Assembly (NCBI GenBank): GCA_049515175.1
Contig: JBEKUI010000029.1
Location: 1-25,393 of the forward strand
Origin: JACQNR01 sp049515175
GTDB lineage: Bacteria; Acidobacteriota; Terriglobia; UBA7540
Direction of reading: 5' to 3'
DNA: 25,393 bases
Shown piece by piece: positions 8,112 through 15,605 of the stretch. The notes under the pieces are model-generated. The model saw only the letters and a list, made by a program, of their open reading frames with translations, made no database searches and was not told the origin of the DNA. Within the stretch, counting starts at the first letter, position 1. Each line of letters opens with the position of its first letter. Position numbers and translations under genes: made by a program.

Positions 8112-9275
8112 GTGAACTTCAGTAACGCCGAACATTTCACACCCCGGCGCAAGACGCGCCCCGTCAAGGTTGGACGGCTGACCATCGGTGGCGACGCCGC
8201 CATCGCCGTGCAGTCGATGACCAAGACCGACACGCGCGACGTCGCGCGGACCGTCGAGCAGATCCAGCAGATGGAAGCAGCAGGCTGCGAAATCGTCCGC
8301 CTCGCTGTGCCCGATCTCGAAGCGGCGCAGGCCTTGCCCGAAATCCGCAAGCGTTGCCCTGACACCATCCTCGTTTCTGACATTCACTTCCAATACAAGT
8401 TCGCGCTCATGGCGCTCGACGCGGGCATCGATAAGCTGCGGATCAATCCCGGGAACATCGGTGACGCGGAAAAGGTGCGCGTCGTCGTGCGGCGCGCCCA
8501 AAAGCAGAAGGTGCCGATACGAATCGGCGTCAACGCCGGCTCGCTCGAGCGGCGGTTGCTCGAGAAGTACGGTTTTCCCACGCCCGAGGCGATGGTCGAG
8601 AGCGCGCTCTACCACACCCAGATCCTCGAGGAACTCGGCTTCACCGACACGATTATTTCCCTCAAGTCTTCGAATGTGAAGCTCACCGTCGCCGCCTACC
8701 GCCTGCTTGCCCGGCAGGTCGATTATCCCTTCCACCTTGGTATCACCGAGGCCGGGACGCAATTCGCGGGCACGGTGAAGTCTTGCGTGGGCATGGGAAT
8801 TCTGCTCGCCGAAGGTATCGGCGACACGATCCGGGTTTCGCTCGCGACCGACCCGGTGGAGGAAGTGCGCGTCGGCTATGAGTTGCTTAAGGCGCTCGAA
8901 CTGCGCAGCCGCGGCCCGGTGGTGATTGCCTGCCCCACCTGTGGCCGGTTGGAAGTTGACCTCTTCAAGATCGCGGGTGAAATCGAACAGGCGACCGCGC
9001 ACATTAAGATGCCGATCAGTCTTGCGGTGATGGGCTGCGCCGTGAACGGGCCGGGCGAGGCGCGCGAGGCCGACCTCGGCGTTGCTGCCGGGCGCGGCAA
9101 CGGCATGATCTACCGCGAAGGCAAAGCCATCCGCCGCGTCACGGAAGCGGAGATCGTTCCTGCCCTTATGGAAGAAATCGAGCGCTTCATCCGCGACAAG
9201 GAAACAGGCATCTCGACAGCCCCGCCCGAAATCACTTCTGCCGAAGCCCCCAGCGGCCTGCCGATTTTCAAGTAG
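8112..9275 (+). CDS. ispG: 4-hydroxy-3-methylbut-2-en-1-yl diphosphate synthase (flavodoxin/ferredoxin type)
   Basis: IspG (GcpE) is the [4Fe-4S] enzyme of the sixth MEP-pathway step, reductively opening methylerythritol cyclodiphosphate to HMBPP. The 387-residue protein begins with the TIM-barrel segment VKVGRLTIGGDAAIAVQSMTK and continues through LVSDIHFQYKFAL, LRINPGNIG and IRIGVNAGSLE. The C-terminal part carries the cluster cysteines in ACPTCGR (C274, C277) and MGCAVNGPGEA (C309), with the nearby catalytic Glu. The length is that of the compact bacterial form without the extra domain found in plants and chlamydia. The start is GTG 8112, preceded by a weak GGTGGG-type site. Together with dxr it places two non-consecutive pathway steps on either side of rseP. 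Confidence 0.95.
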   Translation: MNFSNAEHFTPRRKTRPVKVGRLTIGGDAAIAVQSMTKTDTRDVARTVEQIQQMEAAGCEIVRLAVPDLEAAQALPEIRKRCPDTILVSDIHFQYKFALMALDAGIDKLRINPGNIGDAEKVRVVVRRAQKQKVPIRIGVNAGSLERRLLEKYGFPTPEAMVESALYHTQILEELGFTDTIISLKSSNVKLTVAAYRLLARQVDYPFHLGITEAGTQFAGTVKSCVGMGILLAEGIGDTIRVSLATDPVEEVRVGYELLKALELRSRGPVVIACPTCGRLEVDLFKIAGEIEQATAHIKMPISLAVMGCAVNGPGEAREADLGVAAGRGNGMIYREGKAIRRVTEAEIVPALMEEIERFIRDKETGISTAPPEITSAEAPSGLPIFK

Positions 9276-9299
9276 CGAACCAGCAGAGAATTCACAAAT

Positions 9300-9344
9300 G
9301 CTGTGCGCGTGGCCGCACTTGCAAGCCTTGAAGAAGCGCGCAGC
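9300..9344. terminator. Possible bidirectional terminator hairpin between ispG and ribF
   Basis: GCTGTGCGC (9300-9308) and GCGCGCAGC (9336-9344) can form a 9-bp stem with one G-U wobble and a 27-nt loop, between the two convergent genes. There is no U-tract, so this is only a weak candidate. Confidence 0.25.
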
Positions 9345-9362
9345 AACAACCGTCTCGATTCT

Positions 9363-10349
9363 CTAGCTGGATGCGGGCTGGCGACTGGGTGTGAGGCGTC
9401 CGCCGCGCAGTTGCCGGAAGCGCCCCAGGAGGCGGAAGAACTTGAGCGCACGTCGCGCGTCTTCCTGGATCTGCACTTTCAGGATGGCGGGATTCTGAAA
9501 CTTCATCTCATCGCGCAGGCGGTATAGGAACTCAATCTCGACGTCTCGCACGGTGACCTCGCCTTGGAAGTTCAGCAGGTAGGTCTCAACCGTCAAGCGG
9601 TGGTCTCCGAAAGTAGGTTTGTGGCCGACGTTGGTGACTGATTCGTGCCAGGTCTTTCCCAGGCGCGCGCGGGTGACGTAGACGCCGATCTGAGGAAGCT
9701 GCTCTTCGACGGGGGCGAGATTGAGGGTGGGCACGGTGTGCTTGCGCCCTACGCCCAGGCCGGCGACGATAGGGCCGAAGTTCGAGAAGGGACGGCCAAG
9801 GAGCCGCGCCGCGCGGTTCACACGGCCGACGGAGAGCAGTTCGCGGATGCGTGTGCTCGAGACGCGTTCGCCACGCACCTCCATCGTGGGAAGGACATCG
9901 AGCCGGAAGCCTTCCTGCCGCGCGAGTTCAGCGAGAATTTCCACGTCACCGGCCTGACGGTAGCCGAAGCGGAAATTCGGACCGACGTGCACTGAGGCAG
10001 CGCGCAGCGACCGCACCAGAACTTGGCGCACAAACTCGACCGAGGAAAGGCGCGCCAGCTCCCTGGTGAAGGGCAGAACCACCAGCAGCTCGATGCCCAG
10101 GGCTTCGATAAGCCGGGCCCTGCACGCGAGCGGCGTGAGCAGCTTGGGCGCGTGGTCGGGAGAAAGGAGCTTGATGGGGTGGGGCTCGAAGGTTACCGCC
10201 ACGGCCGTTGCTTTGCGGGCGCGCGCCGTCTCCACTACCTTGCGGAGCAGGCGCTGGTGGGCTAGGTGAACGCCATCAAAATTCCCGATGGTCAACACGG
10301 CCGGCGCGACCTGTGCACCCAACTCTGTCAAATTGTGAACCGTACGCAT
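9363..10349 (-). CDS. ribF: Bifunctional riboflavin kinase/FAD synthetase
   Basis: RibF phosphorylates riboflavin to FMN and adenylylates FMN to FAD in the cytoplasm. The N-terminal nucleotidyltransferase half shows TIGNFDGVHLAHQ, AVTFEPHP, VGPNFRFGYRQAGD and SSTRIRELL. The C-terminal kinase half shows GLGVGRKHTVPTLNL, the NVGHKPTFG loop and VETYLLNF with the catalytic Glu. The start is placed at ATG 10349 (MRTVHNL), giving 328 residues with a normal N-terminus; the frame continues to a TTG at 10388, which is less likely. It is the last gene of a minus-strand set, 63 bases after the metallo-beta-lactamase-fold gene. FAD made by this enzyme would serve flavoproteins such as GlcD and GlcE elsewhere in the window. 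Confidence 0.94.
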   Translation of the reverse strand: MRTVHNLTELGAQVAPAVLTIGNFDGVHLAHQRLLRKVVETARARKATAVAVTFEPHPIKLLSPDHAPKLLTPLACRARLIEALGIELLVVLPFTRELARLSSVEFVRQVLVRSLRAASVHVGPNFRFGYRQAGDVEILAELARQEGFRLDVLPTMEVRGERVSSTRIRELLSVGRVNRAARLLGRPFSNFGPIVAGLGVGRKHTVPTLNLAPVEEQLPQIGVYVTRARLGKTWHESVTNVGHKPTFGDHRLTVETYLLNFQGEVTVRDVEIEFLYRLRDEMKFQNPAILKVQIQEDARRALKFFRLLGRFRQLRGGRLTPSRQPASS

Positions 10350-10412
10350 GCGAGATAAGATCTCTGAGTCAGGATTCAAAATCCCCAAAGGCTCTTTCTG
10401 AAGTACAGATAG

Positions 10413-11180
10413 TCAACTCGTTCCAACCTCCACGGAGAGTCCGTCAAATGCCAGACGCACATGTGCGGGCAGGGTGGCGTTGGTTTCCTCGTGACCCATT
10501 TCGTGCGCGATGTGAGTGAAAAGGGCCCGCCGCGGTTTCAGCCGGTCGACGAGGGCCAGCGACTGCTCCAGGTTTGAGTGCGTGGGATGGGGCTTGTGGC
10601 GGAGTGCGTCGAGGATCAGCACCTCCACCCCCTCCAGCAACGGTAGGGACGATTCCGGGATGTTGCTGAAGTCGGTTACATACGCGGCCTGGCCGAAGCG
10701 AAACCCCAGCACGGGCAGGTCTCCGTGCAGCACAGGAACGGGTGTGAAGCGCAGTCCCCAGAGCTCGAAAGGTCCGTCGATCCGTCTCGGCTCGAGCTTG
10801 CCCACGCCGCCGAATTTGTAAGTTTGTTCGAAGATATAACTGAATACCTGGCGCAACGTAGTCATCGTGGCTTCGTTGGCGCAGACGATCAGAGGCACTT
10901 GCTGCTTGAAATAGAACACGCGCGTATCGTCGAGCCCCAAAACGTGGTCGGCGTGGCTGTGCGTAAAGATCACAGCATCGAGGCGCGATATCTTCTCGCG
11001 CAGCGCCTGCTGCCGGAAATCCGGCGTCGTGTCGAAGAGCACCACGCGCCCATCGTATTCGACCATCAGCGAAGGCCGCGTGCGCTGGTCGCGTGCGTCG
11101 GTGGACGAGCAGACGCGACATGGGCAGGTGAGGGTGGGCACCCCGGTGGACGTTCCGGTGCCGAGAAAGGTTAATCTCAT
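10413..11180 (-). CDS. PhnP-like metallo-beta-lactamase-fold hydrolase
   Basis: This 255-residue cytoplasmic protein opens with the MBL-fold strand MRLTFLGTGTSTGVP. C19-P-C21-R-V-C24 follows; in E. coli PhnP, cysteines at this place and a late histidine bind a structural zinc. The catalytic metal motif is THSHADH (residues 73-79). Further ligands are likely in PVLHGD, VTDFSN (Asp) and FTHIAHEMGH near the C-terminus. PhnP is a cyclic phosphodiesterase of phosphonate breakdown, but no other phn genes are here. Many bacteria carry such a protein outside phn operons with unknown substrate, probably a phosphodiester or cyclic nucleotide. Its ATG overlaps the stop of the upstream DUF1844 gene (ATGA), so the two are translationally coupled. 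Confidence 0.85.
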   Translation of the reverse strand: MRLTFLGTGTSTGVPTLTCPCRVCSSTDARDQRTRPSLMVEYDGRVVLFDTTPDFRQQALREKISRLDAVIFTHSHADHVLGLDDTRVFYFKQQVPLIVCANEATMTTLRQVFSYIFEQTYKFGGVGKLEPRRIDGPFELWGLRFTPVPVLHGDLPVLGFRFGQAAYVTDFSNIPESSLPLLEGVEVLILDALRHKPHPTHSNLEQSLALVDRLKPRRALFTHIAHEMGHEETNATLPAHVRLAFDGLSVEVGTS

Positions 11181-11620
11181 CGAGGTTTCTGGGTGAATCG
11201 CTGCTGCACGGCGACGTAGCTCATGTGGAGCTCGTAGAGGACTTCCTCGAGCAACTGGGACTCGCTAGCGGTCAGGTTGCCTTGCGTCTTCTTCTGCAGG
11301 ATTTCCAGCATGTCGATCGTGCGGTGGGCGTTCATCAAATCCGGCGGAATGCGCTCGCCGCCCGGACCTGCCAGCAGCCCGAGTTGGAACATGGCGGTGG
11401 TGCTCAAGTAGGAAATGATCGTGTCAAACCCCGGAGCGCCGGTCTCCTCGGCGTCCGGGTCCTCAAACGTTTCCGCAGCCGGCGGCGGCTCGGGCGGAGC
11501 GGCGGCGGGGGGCTTGGGAAGCTCCTGGGGTGCAGGCTCCTCGCGGCGTTCGCCGCCGGTGGCGAACGAACGGCGGTCCACCACTTTGAAGCCCGGTGAA
11601 TCGTTCTTTTCGTCTGCCAT
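11177..11620 (-). CDS. DUF1844 domain-containing protein
   Basis: This is a 147-residue protein of unknown function. The N-terminal third is Pro/Ala/Glu-rich and presumably disordered (PQELPKPPAAAPPEPPPAAE). The C-terminal domain, from about residue 63, has the DUF1844 pattern: FDTIISYLSTTAMFQLGL, then an acidic/Gly linker, then NAHRTIDMLEILQKKTQGNL and a helix ending LYELHMSYVAVQQ. No signal peptide or membrane helix is clear. It is the first gene of the minus-strand operon with the PhnP-like hydrolase and ribF, overlapping the hydrolase gene by 4 bases. ATG 11620 is preceded by GGAGAAAGATGGC, a good ribosome binding site. Confidence 0.88.
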   Translation of the reverse strand: MADEKNDSPGFKVVDRRSFATGGERREEPAPQELPKPPAAAPPEPPPAAETFEDPDAEETGAPGFDTIISYLSTTAMFQLGLLAGPGGERIPPDLMNAHRTIDMLEILQKKTQGNLTASESQLLEEVLYELHMSYVAVQQRFTQKPR

Positions 11621-11691
11621 CTTTCTCCTCCCGCGGCGCAGCTGGCCGCCACGAAGTCACTGGTCGAGCGGTGGTCGGCCCAAATTCACAG

Positions 11692-11760
11692 TCTAACAAC
11701 AATCGTCGGGAGCAACAAGCGAGCGAGGTCTATTGCCTTCGCTTAGGGCGCCTTGTTAGA
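11692..11760. promoter_or_regulatory. Divergent promoter region with an 8-bp inverted repeat
   Basis: TCTAACAA (11692-11699) and TTGTTAGA (11753-11760) are a perfect inverted pair 53 bp apart, between the divergently transcribed DUF1844 and mazG genes. A possible mazG promoter is TTGCCT 11733-11738 with TTAGAG at 11756-11761 (17-nt spacing). If it is real, transcription starts near 11768, just after the ATG at 11764. Confidence 0.3.
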
Positions 11761-11763
11761 GTA

Positions 11764-12615
11764 ATGCATTGCTTTCCCACCCGGGGCGGTTGCTGTCGCG
11801 AAGGAGACGTTCTGCCCGGAGAGAATTTGCGCAAACTCGTGGAACTCGTGGCGCATTTGCGCGGGCCGGACGGGTGCCCGTGGGACAAAGCGCAGGACTA
11901 CGATTCGGTGAAGGGATTACTCCTCGAGGAAGCCTACGAAGTCGTCGATACGGTTAACGCGCGCGACTTCGCGGGGCTCGAAGATGAGCTCGGCGACCTG
12001 CTTTTGCAGGTGGTCTTTTACTCGCGCCTGGCGGAAGAGGAAAATCGTTTCACGATCGACGAGGTGATCGAACACCTCCATGTCAAGCTCGTACGCCGCC
12101 ACCCTCACGTGTTTGGCGAGGTGCGGGCGCGCAACGCCGCGGAAGCGCTCGCGAGCTGGCTGGGCGTGAAAGAGAAGGAGCGTGCCGCGCAAGGGACGAA
12201 TGAGCAGGCGACATCAGTGCTCAATGGGATTGCGCCGGCGCTCCCCGCGACGCTGGAGGCGTACGAGCTAGGCCTGCGCGCTGCGGAAGTCGGTTTCGAT
12301 TGGCGGCACGTGGACGACCTGCTGGCGAAGGTCGAAGAGGAAGTGCGCGAACTGCGGGATGAGCTGGCCGCCCATGCGACCGAGCGCAGCCCGCGCATCG
12401 AAGAAGAAATCGGGGACCTGATGTTTGCCGTCGCCAATCTGGCGCGCTTCCTGAAGTACGATCCTGAAACCTGCCTGCGCCGTGCCAATCAGAAATTCAA
12501 GCTGCGCTTCCAGGCCCTCGAACAGGAAGCCACGCGGCGGGGGCGGAAATTGCGCGAGTGCCCGCCCGAGGAACTTGACGCAATCTGGAACGAGGTCAAG
12601 AAGACAACGCCATGA
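11764..12615 (+). CDS. mazG: Nucleoside triphosphate pyrophosphohydrolase MazG
   Basis: MazG hydrolyses (d)NTPs to the monophosphate and pyrophosphate, a house-cleaning activity also linked to lowering ppGpp. The protein has two all-alpha MazG domains. The first contains LRGPDGCPWDKAQ, the metal-binding LLLEEAYEVVD and DELGDLLLQVVFYSRLAEE. The second contains VGFDWRHVDDLLAKVEEEVREL and EEEIGDLMFAVANLARFL, then the conserved CLRRANQKFKLRF. The start is uncertain. ATG 11764 is used here but has no ribosome binding site; TTG 11827 has GGAG 5 bases upstream and gives a typical N-terminus. The frame open before 11764 overlaps the DUF1844 promoter and is not coding. The stop overlaps the start of the GNAT gene by 4 bases (ATGA). 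Confidence 0.92.
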   Translation: MHCFPTRGGCCREGDVLPGENLRKLVELVAHLRGPDGCPWDKAQDYDSVKGLLLEEAYEVVDTVNARDFAGLEDELGDLLLQVVFYSRLAEEENRFTIDEVIEHLHVKLVRRHPHVFGEVRARNAAEALASWLGVKEKERAAQGTNEQATSVLNGIAPALPATLEAYELGLRAAEVGFDWRHVDDLLAKVEEEVRELRDELAAHATERSPRIEEEIGDLMFAVANLARFLKYDPETCLRRANQKFKLRFQALEQEATRRGRKLRECPPEELDAIWNEVKKTTP

Positions 12616-13373
12616 GTCGAAGTGCGATCAGTGCAGCGGGCTACACGATCCGTTCCTGCGTGACTCCCGATGAGTTGGCCGCGTGTGTGACCCTGCAGAA
12701 ACGGATCTGGGGTTACTCCGACCTGGAGGTCTATCCGCTGCGGCTTTTCGTGAACCTGGGCCAGATCGGCGGCCAGGTGATCGGCGCCTTTGCGCCAGGC
12801 GGGGAGATGGTGGGCTTCGTGGTGTCGGTGCCGGCGTGGCGCAACGGCCGCCGCTATTACCATTCGCTCTCGCTGGGGGTGCTGCCCGGCCATGAAAACC
12901 GCGGCCTGGGGCGGGCGCTCAAGCTCGATCAGCGCCGTCGCGCCCTGCGCTCCGGCATCGAGTGGATCGAGTGGACCTTCGACCCGCTGCGCGCGAAGAA
13001 CGCCTTTTTCAACATCGTGCGGCTCGGCGCCGTCTGCCGGCGCTATGACCCAAACCACTACGGCCCCGTGGACAGCCGCTTGCAGCGCGGCCTTCCGAGC
13101 GACCGCCTCGTGGCAGAGTGGTGGCTTAGGTCCTCGCGCGTGCGGCGGGCGCTGGCGGGCAAGCCCGTGCGAGCGGCACGCCGGCCGGCGGCCGCGGAAA
13201 TTGAAATCCCTGTCCGCCGTAACGCCGAGAAGAAAGCACCCCGAGGCTGGACGCGCGCGCTTCTCCAAACCGTGCGCGGCTGTTTCCAGGAATACTTTGA
13301 GCGAGGACTGGTGGTGACGGGTTTCGTTGTTGAAGGGTCCACGGCCCGCTACCTTCTGGACCCCGCGGAGTAG
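12612..13373 (+). CDS. GNAT-family acyltransferase (COG3375-like), putative amino-acid N-succinyltransferase
   Basis: This 253-residue protein has an N-terminal GNAT fold: YTIRSCVTPDELAACVTLQKRIWGY, then the beta strands of GEMVGFVVSVP. The acyl-CoA-binding loop is LSLGVLPGHENRGLGRALK (R/G-x-x-G-x-G/A type), followed by WTFDPLRAKNAFFNIVRLGAVCRRY. A basic C-terminal extension follows from about residue 175. This larger GNAT subgroup is often encoded next to enolase-superfamily OSBS/NSAR genes, as here: the next gene, 39 bases downstream, is such an enzyme. In Geobacillus a GNAT in this context succinylates D-amino acids. The gene overlaps the mazG stop by 4 bases. The GNAT fold is secure; the acyl donor and acceptor are inferred from context only. 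Confidence 0.8.
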   Translation: MSRSAISAAGYTIRSCVTPDELAACVTLQKRIWGYSDLEVYPLRLFVNLGQIGGQVIGAFAPGGEMVGFVVSVPAWRNGRRYYHSLSLGVLPGHENRGLGRALKLDQRRRALRSGIEWIEWTFDPLRAKNAFFNIVRLGAVCRRYDPNHYGPVDSRLQRGLPSDRLVAEWWLRSSRVRRALAGKPVRAARRPAAAEIEIPVRRNAEKKAPRGWTRALLQTVRGCFQEYFERGLVVTGFVVEGSTARYLLDPAE

Positions 13374-13412
13374 CGAGACCGTCGCCGGAACACATTCGAA
13401 CGGAACCTACCT

Positions 13413-14519
13413 ATGAGAATCGACCGCATCGAAATCCGAGAAATTCAAATGCCCCTGGTCCATTTCTTTGAGGCCAGTTTCGGTCGAACGACGGTGCGTC
13501 GCATCGTGCTGGTGCGCGTGGACGCCGACGGGCTTACGGGCTGGGGAGAAGTGACCTGCGGCGAAACGCCTTTTTACAGCCACGAAACGCCGGAGACGGG
13601 CTGGCACATCCTGCGCGATTTCCTGATTCCCTGGACCCTGAACAAAGAGTTTTCCTCCGCCTCCGACATGGCGCCGCTTTTCACGCCGATTCGCGGCCAC
13701 AACATGGCGAAGGCCGCGCTTGAAAATGCGCTGTGGGACATCGAGGCACAGCAGCGTGGCGTGCCCCTCGCCCACCTCGTGGGCGGGACGCTCCAGGAGA
13801 TTCCCTGCGGTGTCTCCATCGGCATTCAGAACTCGGTCGAAGAGTTGCTGGAGAAAATCCAGTGCGAGGTAGAGGCGGGATATCAACGCGTCAAGGTGAA
13901 GATCAAGCCGGGATGGGACGTCGAGGTGCTCGATCGCATTCGCCAGCGCTTCCCGAGGATGGCGCTGATGGCGGACGCGAACTCCGCCTACACGCTCGAC
14001 GATTTACCGCGCCTCAAGCTCCTCGACCGTTTCTACCTCATGATGATCGAACAGCCGCTTGGCTGGGACGATATCCTCGACCACGTCCGGCTGCAGCGCG
14101 AGCTCGCGACGCCTCTCTGCCTTGACGAATCGATCCACAGCGCCGGCGACGCCCGCAAAGCAATTGAGGCGGGGGCTTGCAAGATCATCAACATCAAGCT
14201 CGGTCGTGTGGGCGGCTTTGCATCCGCCCGGCGGATTCACGATATCTGCCGCGCGAAGAACGTGCCCGTCTGGTGCGGAGGGATGCTCGAATCGGGCATC
14301 GGCCGCGCCCACAACATTGCTCTCTCCGCGCTTGCGGGTTTCACGCTGCCTGGTGACGTCTCTGCCAGCCAGCGGTATTGGGCGGAAGATATTATCGAGC
14401 CGGAGGTCACCGTGACGCATGAGGGGACCATCCGCGTGCCACTGACCCCCGGTCTCGGCTTTACACCTCGCCTCGACCGCATCGAAAAACTTACTGTGCG
14501 GAGGGAGAGTTTTGGATAA
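13413..14519 (+). CDS. menC: Enolase-superfamily o-succinylbenzoate synthase / N-succinylamino acid racemase
   Basis: This 368-residue member of the muconate-lactonizing subgroup is of the MenC type II kind. The capping domain starts MRIDRIEIREIQMPL. The barrel holds the catalytic K-x-K pair (K161, K163, in VKVKIKPGWD), metal ligands D188 (ADANSAY), E213 (MIEQPL) and D238 (CLDES), and the second catalytic lysine K262 (NIKLGRVGG). All active-site residues are intact. In this family o-succinylbenzoate synthase (menaquinone synthesis) and N-succinylamino acid racemase activities are not separable by motif, and many members do both. No other men gene is in the window, while a GNAT gene precedes and a permease follows, which favours the racemase role. 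ATG 13413 is chosen for its canonical N-terminus. Confidence 0.88.
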   Translation: MRIDRIEIREIQMPLVHFFEASFGRTTVRRIVLVRVDADGLTGWGEVTCGETPFYSHETPETGWHILRDFLIPWTLNKEFSSASDMAPLFTPIRGHNMAKAALENALWDIEAQQRGVPLAHLVGGTLQEIPCGVSIGIQNSVEELLEKIQCEVEAGYQRVKVKIKPGWDVEVLDRIRQRFPRMALMADANSAYTLDDLPRLKLLDRFYLMMIEQPLGWDDILDHVRLQRELATPLCLDESIHSAGDARKAIEAGACKIINIKLGRVGGFASARRIHDICRAKNVPVWCGGMLESGIGRAHNIALSALAGFTLPGDVSASQRYWAEDIIEPEVTVTHEGTIRVPLTPGLGFTPRLDRIEKLTVRRESFG

Positions 14520-15477
14520 CCCCGCCTCCCTCGCGTTACCCACCGCCACGGCAAGCGATCGCACGCGGCACAGCCACGCGATGCTCCACGCACTGATGTG
14601 TATTCCCACAGTTTGCTGGGCGGCAAACATCGTGGCGGTCAAGGAGGGGCTGCTCGGATTCGGCGCCCTGGCGCTGATGCAACTGCGCGTGGCGGGCGCG
14701 GGAACCATCTTCGTAGTCTTGTACCTGCTGCGCAAGAAGGTCTCGGACCTTCGCCTGCCGCGGCGCGATTGGGTCATCATGGTGGTGCTCGGCGTGTGCG
14801 GAGTGACGCTCAATCAGCTCTGTTTCATCGGCGGCTTGGCGCGCAGCACCGTGGCTCACGCCGGTCTGATCGTGGCGCTGGGCCCCATCATGGTGCTCGT
14901 CATTGCCTGTGCGATTCGCCTCGAAGTGCTTACAGTGTCCAAGTTCGCCGGCATGCTCATTGCGTTTGGCGGTGTCGCAGTTCTCACCCTCAGTAAAACG
15001 GGGCGAGGTGGCGGCGGCTATTGGGTCGGTGACTTGCTTCTCCTCGCCGGCAGCGTGTTCTTCGCCCTCTACACGATTCTTATAAAGGAGGTGGCCCATA
15101 AGTATGACGCCCTCACGCTTAACACCCTGCCCTCGGTGTTTGGTGTGCCTCTACTCGTGCCTTTTGCGACCCACGCTGTAATGTCCACTCACTGGCCGAG
15201 CGTCCCGACGCATGCCTGGTTGGGATTGGGATACACGATCGTTTTTGGTTCTGTGGTGCCTTATCTGATCTTTGCCGTCGCGCTTAGAGAATTGTCCGCG
15301 GCGCGCGTGGCGGCGTTCTCCTACATCCAGCCCGTGATCGCCACGGGTCTGGGTGTCTGGCTGTTGCACGAGCGGCTGACTATGAAAGTGATTGTCGGCG
15401 GAATTCTTATTCTGGGCGGTGTGTATTTGACGGAGCGGGAGAAGGGGGAGGACGTGGAGATAGGGAGTAGGGGGTAG
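14512..15477 (+). CDS. EamA/DMT-family permease (RhaT-like, drug/metabolite transporter superfamily)
   Basis: This 321-residue inner-membrane protein has about ten hydrophobic helices in two EamA repeats. The first repeat begins at LHALMCIPTVCWAANIVAVKEGL and the second at YWVGDLLLLAGSVFFALYTILIKE. It ends with the typical SYIQPVIATGLGVWLLHERLT and GGILILGGVYLTERE. Family members export or import amino acids and other metabolites. The start is TTG 14512, placed behind a strong GGAGGGAGAG ribosome binding site; it overlaps the previous gene by 8 bases, so translation is coupled to the racemase-type enzyme. A role in moving an amino acid or its N-acyl derivative is inference from this coupling. 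Confidence 0.88.
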   Translation: MDNPASLALPTATASDRTRHSHAMLHALMCIPTVCWAANIVAVKEGLLGFGALALMQLRVAGAGTIFVVLYLLRKKVSDLRLPRRDWVIMVVLGVCGVTLNQLCFIGGLARSTVAHAGLIVALGPIMVLVIACAIRLEVLTVSKFAGMLIAFGGVAVLTLSKTGRGGGGYWVGDLLLLAGSVFFALYTILIKEVAHKYDALTLNTLPSVFGVPLLVPFATHAVMSTHWPSVPTHAWLGLGYTIVFGSVVPYLIFAVALRELSAARVAAFSYIQPVIATGLGVWLLHERLTMKVIVGGILILGGVYLTEREKGEDVEIGSRG

Positions 15478-15605
15478 GGACGAAGAGCAGAAGGTAGGAG
15501 GAAAGGGACCACTCGAAGGATGAAGTTTTGCAATTACGAGGTTTCCTTTGTTGTGTTTCCGACCCGCCAACTCCTGCTTCTTACTCCCTGACTATTTCCT
15601 GAGCC

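Noticed and set aside
11596..11763. Extended N-terminus of mazG
   Set aside because: It overlaps the start and promoter of the divergent DUF1844 gene, has no MazG similarity and has low-complexity composition.
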